Below, one piece after another: positions 7,374 to 13,604 of a stretch of 17,440 bases of DNA (position 1 is its first letter; every line of letters starts with the position of its first letter). The notes below the pieces were generated by a model. That model saw only the letters and a program-made list of their open reading frames with translations, ran no database searches and had not been told where the DNA came from. The stretch comes from Rhodocyclaceae bacterium. GTDB lineage: Bacteria > Pseudomonadota > Gammaproteobacteria > Burkholderiales > Rhodocyclaceae. The stretch is taken from positions 1 through 17,440 of the forward strand of contig JAFSWK010000165.1 of NCBI GenBank assembly GCA_017444505.1. Direction: 5' to 3'. Both the position numbers and the translations under genes were made by a program.

Positions 7374-8909
7374 ATGAACGCCTCCGTCCCGCCTGTTGAT
7401 TATCTGGAACGCATCGTGCGCGCCCGCGTCTATGACGTGGCCGAGGAAACGCCGCTGGAACTGGCACCGGCGCTGTCCGCCCGCACGCACAACCGCATCC
7501 TGCTCAAACGCGAAGACCTGCAACCGGTGTTCAGCTTCAAGCTGCGCGGCGCCTACAACAAGATGGCGCAGCTTTCGCCCGCCGTCCTGAAACGCGGCGT
7601 CATTTGCGCCTCGGCGGGCAATCATGCGCAAGGCGTGGCCTATTCGGCGCAAAAGATGGGCGTGCGCGCCATCATCGTCATGCCGGAAACCGCCCCGTCC
7701 ATCAAGGTCGACGCGGTGGCCGCGCGCGGCGCGGAAGTGGTGCTGGCGGGCGAATCGTTTACCGATGCCTACCTGCACGCGCGCGAACTGGAAAAACGCG
7801 AACGGCTCGCCTTCGTGCACCCGTTTGACGACCCGGACGTTATCGCCGGTCAGGGTACCATCGGGCTGGAAATTTTCCGCGCCCACAGCGGCCCGCTGCA
7901 CGCCGTGTTCTGTCCGGTAGGCGGCGGCGGCCTGCTCGCCGGCGTCGCCGCCTGCCTGAAACGGCTGCGTCCGGAAGTCAAAATCATCGGCGTGGAAACC
8001 TTCGATGCCGACGCCATGACGCGCTCGCTGGCCAGTGGCCACAGCGTGCCGCTGGATCAGGTCGGCCTGTTTTCTGACGGCACGGCGGTAAAGGAAATTG
8101 GCAGTGAAACCTTGCGGCTGGCCAGCGAATACGTCGATGAAATGATTAGCGTCAATACCGACGCCATCTGCGCGGCCATCAAGGATGTTTTTGAAGACAC
8201 GCGCGTCATCCCCGAACCTGCCGGTGCGCTGGCGATTGCGGGCGCGAAGGCGTGGCTGGCGCAGCATCGCCTGCGCGACAAAACCGTGCTGGCCATCTGC
8301 TCGGGCGCGAACATGAATTTCGACCGCCTACGCTTTGTCGCCGAGCGTGCCGAAGTGGGCGAACAGCGCGAAGCGGTGCTGGCCGTCACCATTCCCGAGC
8401 GCCCCGGCGCGTTCCGCATCCTCTGCGGGCTGCTGGGCAAGCGCAACGTCACCGAGTTCAGCTACCGCTATGCCGACCCATCCACCGCCCATGTGTTTGT
8501 CGGCGTCAGCATCCACCGCCGCGCAGACGCCACCCGCCTGCTCGAACACCTCAGCGCGCACGGTTTCCCCGCCGTTGATCTGACCGATGACGACATCGCC
8601 AAATCGCACATCCGCGACATGGTCGGCGGGCGCGCGCCCAGCGGCATCGTGCGCGACGAGCGGCTGTACCGTTTCAGCTTTCCCGAACGTCCCGGCGCGC
8701 TGCTGCACTTTCTCAACCAGATGCAGCCGGAGTGGAACATTTCCCTCTTCCACTACCGCAACCACGGCGCGGATTACAGCCACGCGCTGGTCGGCCTGCA
8801 AGTGCCCGACGCGGACATCGCACGCCTGCACACCGTGCTGGACGCCATCGGCTATGAATACACCGATGAAAGCGGCCATCCCACCTACCGGCTGTTTCTC
8901 GGACACTGA
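7374..8909 (+). CDS. ilvA: Threonine dehydratase, biosynthetic
   Basis: IlvA is a PLP enzyme converting L-threonine to 2-oxobutanoate and ammonia, the first committed step to isoleucine. The 511-residue protein is the long biosynthetic form. The catalytic domain (1-325) carries PLP lysine Lys56 in SFKLRGAYNK, SAGNHAQGVAYSA (80-92) and the phosphate-binding GGGGLLAG (183-190). Two C-terminal ACT-like regulatory domains follow at about 332-402 and 427-500, each opening with a PERPGA motif (341-346 and 437-442); these bind isoleucine and valine in known homologues, so feedback control is expected. The short catabolic TdcB form lacks them. The gap to hprK is 14 bases and no leader peptide or attenuator fits there. 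The stop overlaps the next start as TGATG. Confidence 0.97.
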   Translation: MNASVPPVDYLERIVRARVYDVAEETPLELAPALSARTHNRILLKREDLQPVFSFKLRGAYNKMAQLSPAVLKRGVICASAGNHAQGVAYSAQKMGVRAIIVMPETAPSIKVDAVAARGAEVVLAGESFTDAYLHARELEKRERLAFVHPFDDPDVIAGQGTIGLEIFRAHSGPLHAVFCPVGGGGLLAGVAACLKRLRPEVKIIGVETFDADAMTRSLASGHSVPLDQVGLFSDGTAVKEIGSETLRLASEYVDEMISVNTDAICAAIKDVFEDTRVIPEPAGALAIAGAKAWLAQHRLRDKTVLAICSGANMNFDRLRFVAERAEVGEQREAVLAVTIPERPGAFRILCGLLGKRNVTEFSYRYADPSTAHVFVGVSIHRRADATRLLEHLSAHGFPAVDLTDDDIAKSHIRDMVGGRAPSGIVRDERLYRFSFPERPGALLHFLNQMQPEWNISLFHYRNHGADYSHALVGLQVPDADIARLHTVLDAIGYEYTDESGHPTYRLFLGH

Positions 8910-9991
8910 TGGCGTTCCTTCGCCTGCTCGCCCTCGGCTGGTGCCTCGCGCTGATTGTCGTCAGTCTCTACCCGTTCGTCGGCTGGCAAGCGCCGGTGCT
9001 GCCCGTCTTTGATTACCTCACCGAACCCTGGCCGCGCTATTACCGCAGCAGCGAAATGCTGCTCAACCTGCTCTTCTGGCTGCCGGCGGGCTTTCTGCTG
9101 GCCATCAGCCTGCCGCCGCGCCGCCGCGCCAATCTTGCTGCGGCGCTGGCCGTGCTCATTTGCGCCCTGCTCAGTTTCAGCATTGAGACGGTGCAGAATT
9201 TTCTCGCCAACCGCATCGCCTCGAATGTCGACCTGTGCTGCAACACGCTGGGCGCGCTTGCCGGCGCGGTGCTGGCGCGGCTATCCGGGCACAGCCATTT
9301 TGCCCGCTACAACCGGCTGCGCGTTTTGCGCCGCCGTTATGCCATCAACGAACGTGCCGGAGACTGGGGCGTGTTGCTCTTCGTCGCCTGGCTATTCACG
9401 CAGGCGCTGCCCGACACACCGCCGTTCGCCCAGCCCAGCTTGCTGGCCTGTTTCGGTCTGCCCGCGCCAATTGCCTTTCACGCCCACACCTTTCAGGCGT
9501 TCAAAATCGCCGCCGTCGCCCTCTGGCTGTTGAGCACGGGGCTGCTCGCCGCCTGCCTGCTGCCCGAGCGCATCGCACCCGCGCGCCCGGTGCTGTTGCT
9601 GTTTGCGCTGGCGTTGCTGGTCAAACTCGCCGCCGCCGCCTGGCTCACCACGGCGCCGCCGTTTTCCCTGCTCTTCCAGCCTGCCAACCTGATCGGCCTC
9701 GGCGCGGGCGCGCCGCTGCTGGCGCTGCTGCTCTGGCTGTGCCCGCCCCGGCTACAATACACGCTGGCCGGGTTGAGCCTGTTCGCCGCCACGCTGCTCA
9801 CCACGCTGATGCCGGACAACCCTTACGTGCCACTGGGCAGCCTGTGGATTGAACCCGATTTTCTGCAAGGGCAGCACATCCTGCTGCTGTTTTCCGCCCT
9901 CTGGCCCTGCTGCGCACTGGCCTGGCTGATTGCGCTCGGTCTGAACCGCCCGCGCGAAGTGCCCGTGGTGCAACGCAAACTGAATTTATAA
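8909..9991 (+). CDS. VanZ-like multi-pass membrane protein
   Basis: The first 130 residues match the VanZ-like pattern: a first helix (3-24), a second helix with LLNLLFWLPAGFLLAI (51-66), a third with the conserved Glu93 in SFSIETVQNFL, then NRIASNVDLCCNTLGALAGA (101-120). VanZ itself gives low-level teicoplanin resistance, but the biochemical role of most family members is unknown. This protein is 360 residues, about twice a minimal VanZ domain. The extra half (about 150-350) holds five or six further hydrophobic segments and no motif I recognise. The start overlaps the ilvA stop as TGATG (8907-8911), suggesting translational coupling. The stop codon is part of a TATAAT box that probably serves the next gene. 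The inner-membrane location is clear; the function is unknown. Confidence 0.83.
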   Translation: MAFLRLLALGWCLALIVVSLYPFVGWQAPVLPVFDYLTEPWPRYYRSSEMLLNLLFWLPAGFLLAISLPPRRRANLAAALAVLICALLSFSIETVQNFLANRIASNVDLCCNTLGALAGAVLARLSGHSHFARYNRLRVLRRRYAINERAGDWGVLLFVAWLFTQALPDTPPFAQPSLLACFGLPAPIAFHAHTFQAFKIAAVALWLLSTGLLAACLLPERIAPARPVLLLFALALLVKLAAAAWLTTAPPFSLLFQPANLIGLGAGAPLLALLLWLCPPRLQYTLAGLSLFAATLLTTLMPDNPYVPLGSLWIEPDFLQGQHILLLFSALWPCCALAWLIALGLNRPREVPVVQRKLNL

Positions 9992-9992
9992 T
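9965..9992 (+). promoter_or_regulatory. Candidate promoter with consensus TATAAT over the vanZ-like stop codon
   Basis: A perfect -10 box TATAAT (9987-9992) contains the TAA stop (9989-9991) of the preceding gene. The -35 region is poor: GTGGTG at 9965-9970 with a 16-base spacer shares only two or three consensus bases. Start of transcription would be near 9999, about 25 bases before the ferredoxin ATG at 10024. In a sequence this GC-rich a consensus -10 just before a gene is unlikely to be accidental, but the weak -35 limits confidence. Confidence 0.45.
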
Positions 9993-10023
9993 TTGCGCAC
10001 TTTTCCCCGCTCCGGATTGCTCC

Positions 10024-10338
10024 ATGTCTTACTACCAACGCCACATTTTCTTTTGCTGCAACCAGCGCAAAGACGGCAAGGATTGCTGCGCCGCGCACGA
10101 TGCCGCCGCCCTGCTCGCGCACGCCAAAGACCGCGTCGCCGAACTGGGGCTGAAAGGCAAAGGCAAGGTGCGGGTGAGCCAGTCCGGTTGCCTCGGGCGC
10201 TGCGATGACGGGCCAGTGGCCGTGGTCTATCCCGAAGCGGTCTGGTATGGCAAATTGACGCTTGCAGACGTGGAAGAAATCATCACCTCGCATCTTGTGC
10301 GCGGCGAACCAGTCGCGCGCCTACGCCTGCCCGATTGA
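10024..10338 (+). CDS. Thioredoxin-like [2Fe-2S] ferredoxin
   Basis: The 104-residue protein resembles the small thioredoxin-fold [2Fe-2S] ferredoxins, related to the NuoE subunit and the Shethna/Azotobacter-type protein. Such proteins carry single electrons; the partner here is not known. Six cysteines occur as pairs Cys11-Cys12 and Cys21-Cys22, then Cys56 and Cys60 in SGCLGRCDDGP. The last motif, followed by VAVVYPEAVWYGKLTLADVEEII, is characteristic of the family. One member of each N-terminal pair is likely a ligand and the other spare. The ribosome site is weak (CCGGAT upstream). It stands 32 bases after the VanZ-like gene behind a consensus -10 box. The next gene follows after 40 bases with its own ribosome site. 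Confidence 0.87.
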   Translation: MSYYQRHIFFCCNQRKDGKDCCAAHDAAALLAHAKDRVAELGLKGKGKVRVSQSGCLGRCDDGPVAVVYPEAVWYGKLTLADVEEIITSHLVRGEPVARLRLPD

Positions 10339-10378
10339 GCGCCACGCCGTCTTCCCCCTTTTTTCAGGAGACGCCCGC

Positions 10379-11038
10379 ATGAGCCGTCCCGCCCCCACCG
10401 AAAAAATCCTGCTCTCCGGCCACGCCGGACATATCGACACCTTGCTGGACTTGCCCGCCGAAGTGCGCGGCATCGCGCTGGTCTGCCATCCGCACCCGCT
10501 CTATGGCGGCGCGAACACCAACAAAGTGGTGCACACGCTGGCGCGCACCTTGCGCGACCTAGGCTATGCCGCGCTGCGCCCGAACTTTCGCGGCGTCGGC
10601 GAGAGCGACGGCGTACACGACGAAGGCCGTGGCGAAGTGCTGGACATGCTGCGCGTGCTGGCGTGGGCGCAGTCGCGCTGGCAGCCCGGGCTGCCTATTG
10701 CGCTGGCGGGTTTTTCCTTTGGCGGCTTCATCCAGACGCGCATCGCCCATCATCTGCATGACGCAGGCACTCCAGCGCAACGGCTGGCGCTGGTCGGGCT
10801 GGCCTGCGGCCATGCTGCCGATGGCTCGCGCGACTATCCCACGCCGCCGCTGCCCGCAGGCGGCCACGCCCTGATTATCCACGGCGAAGAAGACGACACC
10901 GTGCCGCTGGCCAACGTGCTGGACTGGGCGCGCCCGCAGGCGCTGCCGGTCACGGTCATCCCCGGCACGGGGCACTTTTTCCACGCCCGCCTCACCGTGC
11001 TGCGCGACATTCTGCGCGCCACCTGGACGCCGCTATGA
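10379..11038 (+). CDS. Alpha/beta hydrolase of the YfhR/dienelactone-like type
   Basis: This 219-residue cytoplasmic alpha/beta hydrolase has the oxyanion-loop motif CHPHPLYGG (36-44), nucleophile elbow GFSFGG (111-116) with Ser113, probable catalytic Asp172 in HGEEDDTVP and His199 in GTGHFFH. These define a small, widely conserved group in proteobacteria, often annotated only as alpha/beta hydrolase or CocE-like; the substrate is unknown. An upstream in-frame start at 10262 lies inside the ferredoxin gene. The ATG at 10379 has a fine AGGAG (10366-10370) eight bases before it, so it is preferred. No signal peptide is visible. The stop overlaps the cutA start as ATGA (11035-11038). Confidence 0.87.
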   Translation: MSRPAPTEKILLSGHAGHIDTLLDLPAEVRGIALVCHPHPLYGGANTNKVVHTLARTLRDLGYAALRPNFRGVGESDGVHDEGRGEVLDMLRVLAWAQSRWQPGLPIALAGFSFGGFIQTRIAHHLHDAGTPAQRLALVGLACGHAADGSRDYPTPPLPAGGHALIIHGEEDDTVPLANVLDWARPQALPVTVIPGTGHFFHARLTVLRDILRATWTPL

Positions 11039-11370
11039 GCACAGATGCCCTGCTCGTTTTCACCCACGTGCCGGACGAAGCCACCGCCCAGCGCATCACC
11101 GAAGCGGCCATTGCCGCGCGGCTGGCCGCCTGCGTCACCCGTCTCGCCCCCGCCACGTCCACCTATCGCTGGCAGGGGCGCGTGGAATGCGAGACGGAAA
11201 TCCCGCTGCTGCTGAAAACCCGCCGCGAATGCTACGCCGCCTTGCAAGAACTGGTGCGCGAACTGCATCCTTACGAAGTCCCCGAAATTCTCGCGCTTGC
11301 CGCCTGCGACGCCCTGCCCGCCTGGCTCGACTGGCTGCGCACGGAAACCACGCCCACCCCCACGCCATGA
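11035..11370 (+). CDS. cutA: CutA1 divalent-cation tolerance protein
   Basis: CutA1 is a small trimeric protein first tied to copper tolerance in E. coli; its exact biochemical role is still open. The 111-residue product has the family motifs in order: FTHVPDEATAQRI near the N-terminus, ARLAACV (28-34), STYRWQGRVECETEIPLLLKT in the middle, and the hallmark HPYEVPEI (about 77-84). The length is normal. The C-terminus has a short Thr-Pro repeat. Both ends overlap neighbours by ATGA: the hydrolase stop at 11035-11038 and the dsbD start at 11367-11370. Adjacency of cutA and dsbD is also found in E. coli, where dsbD was once called cutA2, so this is a conserved pair. Confidence 0.96.
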   Translation: MSTDALLVFTHVPDEATAQRITEAAIAARLAACVTRLAPATSTYRWQGRVECETEIPLLLKTRRECYAALQELVRELHPYEVPEILALAACDALPAWLDWLRTETTPTPTP

Positions 11371-13151
11371 CTTTGCCCGCCCGCCTGTTTGCCCTTCTCG
11401 TTTGTCTGTTCGCCTGCCTCTTCATCGCGCCCGCGCAGGCTGAAGAAGACCCCGTGCCCGCCGCGCGCGCCTACCGCGTACAAGGGCAAGCCGATGGCGG
11501 CGAGCGCATCGCGCTGCATTTCACCATCCGCCCCGGCTACTACCTCTACGCCGACAAATTCGCCGTGCGCACCGATGCGCCCAATGTCACGCTGGGCGAA
11601 ATCGAACGCCCGCGCGGCAAAATGATGGACGACCCGACCTTCGGCACGGTAGAAACTTTCCACGAAGACCTGACGCTTGCCGTCCCGCTCACCGCCCGCC
11701 CGCCCGGGCAGCAAAGCCTCACCCTGCAAGTCGACCTGCAAGGCTGCTGGAGCGGCGGCATCTGCTTTCCGCCGGAGACGCGCAGCGTCACAATCGACCT
11801 GCCCGCCGCAGCCACGCCCACCGCCCGTGCAGACGCCCACGCACCGCCGCCTGCGCAAACGCAAGGCGGCGGCATTCACGCCGTACTGCACGGCGGGCAT
11901 CTTGCCTGGCTCATCGTCAGCTTTTTCGGCTTTGGCCTGCTGCTGGCCTTCACGCCCTGCGTGTTCCCGATGATTCCCATTTTGTCCGGCATCATCCTCG
12001 GGCACGGCCATCACATCAGCCGCGCCCGCGCAGGCTGGCTTTCTGCCCTCTACGTGCTGGGCATGGCGCTTACCTACGCCGCCGCCGGTGTGCTGGCCGG
12101 GCTTTCCGGCGCGTGGCTGGCCGCCGCGCTGCAAAACGTCTGGGTCATCGGCGCCTTTGCGCTGCTCATCGTGCTGCTGGCTGTTGCCATGTTCAGCGGC
12201 TTTGACCTGCAACTGCCCGCCGCCTGGCGCGAGCGCCTCAACGCCCGCAGCCAGCGTCTGCAAGGCGGGCAAAGCGGCGGCGTGTTCCTCATGGGCGTGT
12301 TTTCCGCCCTCGTCGTCAGCCCTTGCGTGGCCGCGCCGCTGGCGGGCGCACTGCTCTACATTGCGCAGACGCGCGATGCCCTGCGCGGCGCGCTGGCGCT
12401 CTTTGCGCTGGCCTGCGGCATGGGCGCGCCGCTTATCGTGGTCGGCCTGCTCACGCGCAGCCTGCTGCCGAAAAGCGGCGCGTGGATGGAAACCGTCCGC
12501 CGCGCCTTCGGCTTTTTGCTGCTGGCGCTGGCCGTCTGGATTGCCCGCACCGTGCTGCCCGCAGGCCTTCCCATGCTCGCCTGGGGCGTGATTGCAGTGT
12601 TTGCCAGCACGCATTTGCGCATCTGGCACCCCGCGCCCGCCAGCGGCTGGGCGCGCACGGGCAACGCGCTCACCATACTGTTGCTGCTCTACGGTTGTCT
12701 CTTGATTAGCGGCTGGTTCGCTGGCCATCAAGACCCGCTGCGCCCGCTGGGCAGTCCGGCAAGCTCCACCAGCGCCCCGCACACGGGCGCGCGTTTCACC
12801 CCCGTGCGCAGCGTGGCGGAACTGGACGAACAACTCGCGCGCCACGGCAATCGACCCGTGCTGCTCGATTTTTCCGCCGAATGGTGCATCACCTGCGCCG
12901 AGATGGAACGCGACACCTTTGCCGATGCGCAAGTGGCGCGCGCACTGGAAGCGTTCGTCCTGCTGCAAGCCGATGTCACCGCCAACACGCCCGAACAGCA
13001 AGCACTGCTACAACGCTTTTCCCTCTTCGGCCCGCCTGCCACGCTGTTTTTCCTGCACGGCGAAGAGCGCCCGGAACTGCGCCTGCAAGGTTTCGTGCCG
13101 CCCGAAGATTTCCTCCCCGTACTGGCGAAGGCGCGCGCGCCTGCCCCGTAG
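11367..13151 (+). CDS. dsbD: DsbD, protein-disulfide reductase
   Basis: DsbD carries electrons from cytoplasmic thioredoxin across the inner membrane to periplasmic DsbC, DsbG and cytochrome c maturation proteins. The 594-residue protein has a signal peptide with likely cleavage after AQA (residue 25). The periplasmic alpha domain has Cys127 and Cys133 in GCWSGGICFPP. The central domain of about eight helices (roughly 178-450) has Cys198 in AFTPCVFPMIPI and Cys320 in VVSPCVAAP. The periplasmic thioredoxin-like gamma domain has Cys507 and Cys510 in AEWCITCAEME. All six redox cysteines are thus present. The frame runs upstream to 11187 inside cutA; the ATG at 11367 is chosen because it overlaps the cutA stop and begins the signal peptide. 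No terminator is seen before rpmE. Confidence 0.97.
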   Translation: MTLPARLFALLVCLFACLFIAPAQAEEDPVPAARAYRVQGQADGGERIALHFTIRPGYYLYADKFAVRTDAPNVTLGEIERPRGKMMDDPTFGTVETFHEDLTLAVPLTARPPGQQSLTLQVDLQGCWSGGICFPPETRSVTIDLPAAATPTARADAHAPPPAQTQGGGIHAVLHGGHLAWLIVSFFGFGLLLAFTPCVFPMIPILSGIILGHGHHISRARAGWLSALYVLGMALTYAAAGVLAGLSGAWLAAALQNVWVIGAFALLIVLLAVAMFSGFDLQLPAAWRERLNARSQRLQGGQSGGVFLMGVFSALVVSPCVAAPLAGALLYIAQTRDALRGALALFALACGMGAPLIVVGLLTRSLLPKSGAWMETVRRAFGFLLLALAVWIARTVLPAGLPMLAWGVIAVFASTHLRIWHPAPASGWARTGNALTILLLLYGCLLISGWFAGHQDPLRPLGSPASSTSAPHTGARFTPVRSVAELDEQLARHGNRPVLLDFSAEWCITCAEMERDTFADAQVARALEAFVLLQADVTANTPEQQALLQRFSLFGPPATLFFLHGEERPELRLQGFVPPEDFLPVLAKARAPAP

Positions 13152-13155
13152 CGTC

Positions 13156-13184
13156 TTGCGCTTTGGGGGATTTTGTCGCATAAT
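13156..13184 (+). promoter_or_regulatory. Candidate sigma70 promoter of rpmE
   Basis: TTGCGC (13156-13161) and CATAAT (13179-13184) are 17 bases apart in the gap after dsbD. Transcription would start near 13191, giving a leader of about 60 bases. The same CATAAT -10 form occurs before recA in this window. Confidence 0.55.
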
Positions 13185-13199
13185 CGCGCGTTTCTTTCA

Positions 13200-13216
13200 C
13201 GCCCGCTGACCGGGCG
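13200..13216 (+). promoter_or_regulatory. Small stem-loop in the rpmE leader
   Basis: CGCCCG (13200-13205) and CGGGCG (13211-13216) form a 6-bp perfect stem with a CTGAC loop, inside the predicted 5' leader of rpmE and about 35 bases before its start codon. Ribosomal protein genes are often controlled by leader structures, but a stem this short may be chance in GC-rich DNA. Confidence 0.3.
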
Positions 13217-13250
13217 CAGAATTTCCCGCCAGATACAAGGATTTGCAACC

Positions 13251-13469
13251 ATGAAACCCGAAACCCATCCGGAGTACACCGAAGTCGCCGTCAATTGCTC
13301 GTGCGGCAATGCCTTCACCACCCGCTCCACGCTTGGCCGTGAGAGCTATCACGTGGAAGTCTGCTCGGAATGCCACCCGTTCTACACCGGCAAACAGAAA
13401 ATCGTCGACACCGCCGGTCGCGTGGAACGCTTCCAGCAAAAATACGGCAACATCCGCCGCCTCGGTTAA
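13251..13469 (+). CDS. rpmE: 50S ribosomal protein L31, zinc-binding form
   Basis: L31 bridges the ribosomal subunits. The 72-residue protein has the CxC...CxxC zinc site: Cys16 and Cys18 in NCSCGN and Cys38 and Cys41 in VCSECHPFYTGKQK, the last being the family signature. This is the zinc-binding RpmE, not the cysteine-free paralogue RpmE2 (YkgM) that replaces it under zinc limitation. The ATG at 13251 has AAGGA (13237-13241) at nine bases, and a longer upstream frame from 13173 is rejected because it covers the promoter and leader. The gene has its own promoter upstream and a strong terminator downstream, so it is probably a monocistronic unit. Confidence 0.98.
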   Translation: MKPETHPEYTEVAVNCSCGNAFTTRSTLGRESYHVEVCSECHPFYTGKQKIVDTAGRVERFQQKYGNIRRLG

Positions 13470-13492
13470 GCGCCCGCCGCCCGTCCGTATTC

Positions 13493-13523
13493 ATACAGCC
13501 CGCATCGCGGGCTGTATTTGTTT
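13493..13523 (+). terminator. Intrinsic terminator of rpmE
   Basis: ATACAGCCCGC (13493-13503) and GCGGGCTGTAT (13507-13517) form a perfect 11-bp stem with an ATC loop, followed directly by TTGTTT (13518-13523). Stem, tight loop and U-rich tail make this a textbook Rho-independent terminator, 23 bases after the rpmE stop. Confidence 0.93.
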
Positions 13524-13555
13524 GCGGGCTGTCTCCCGCGCAGCACCTGCGCGGG
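13524..13555 (+). repeat. Two overlapping, mutually exclusive hairpins after the rpmE terminator
   Basis: GCGGG (13524-13528) can pair with CCCGC (13535-13539). The same CCCGC opens a longer 9-bp stem, CCCGCGCAG (13535-13543) with CTGCGCGGG (13547-13555), around a CAC loop. The two cannot form together. GCGGGCTGT of the terminator arm (13507-13515) is also repeated exactly at 13524-13532. The long stem is followed by CTTCC and then AAAA, not a U-run. The segment lies between rpmE and the glycosyltransferase start at 13605. Confidence 0.6.
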
Positions 13556-13604
13556 CTTCCAGTAAAATACGCGCACACCCAACCCTCTCAGGGCATCGCC
13601 CCGC

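Noticed and set aside
6154..7467. A 437-codon open frame on the - strand across ptsN and hprK
   Set aside because: It is a shadow of codon bias opposite well-supported genes and spans three + strand genes.
11271..13001. A 576-codon open frame on the - strand across dsbD
   Set aside because: It is a mirror of GC-rich codon use. Its translation is Gly/Gln/Arg-rich with no domain, while the + strand encodes an intact DsbD with all six cysteines.
13563..13568. TAAAAT as a -10 box for the glycosyltransferase gene
   Set aside because: No acceptable -35 at 16-18 bases (the position reads GCAGCA) and no extended -10 TG, so it is not listed as a promoter.
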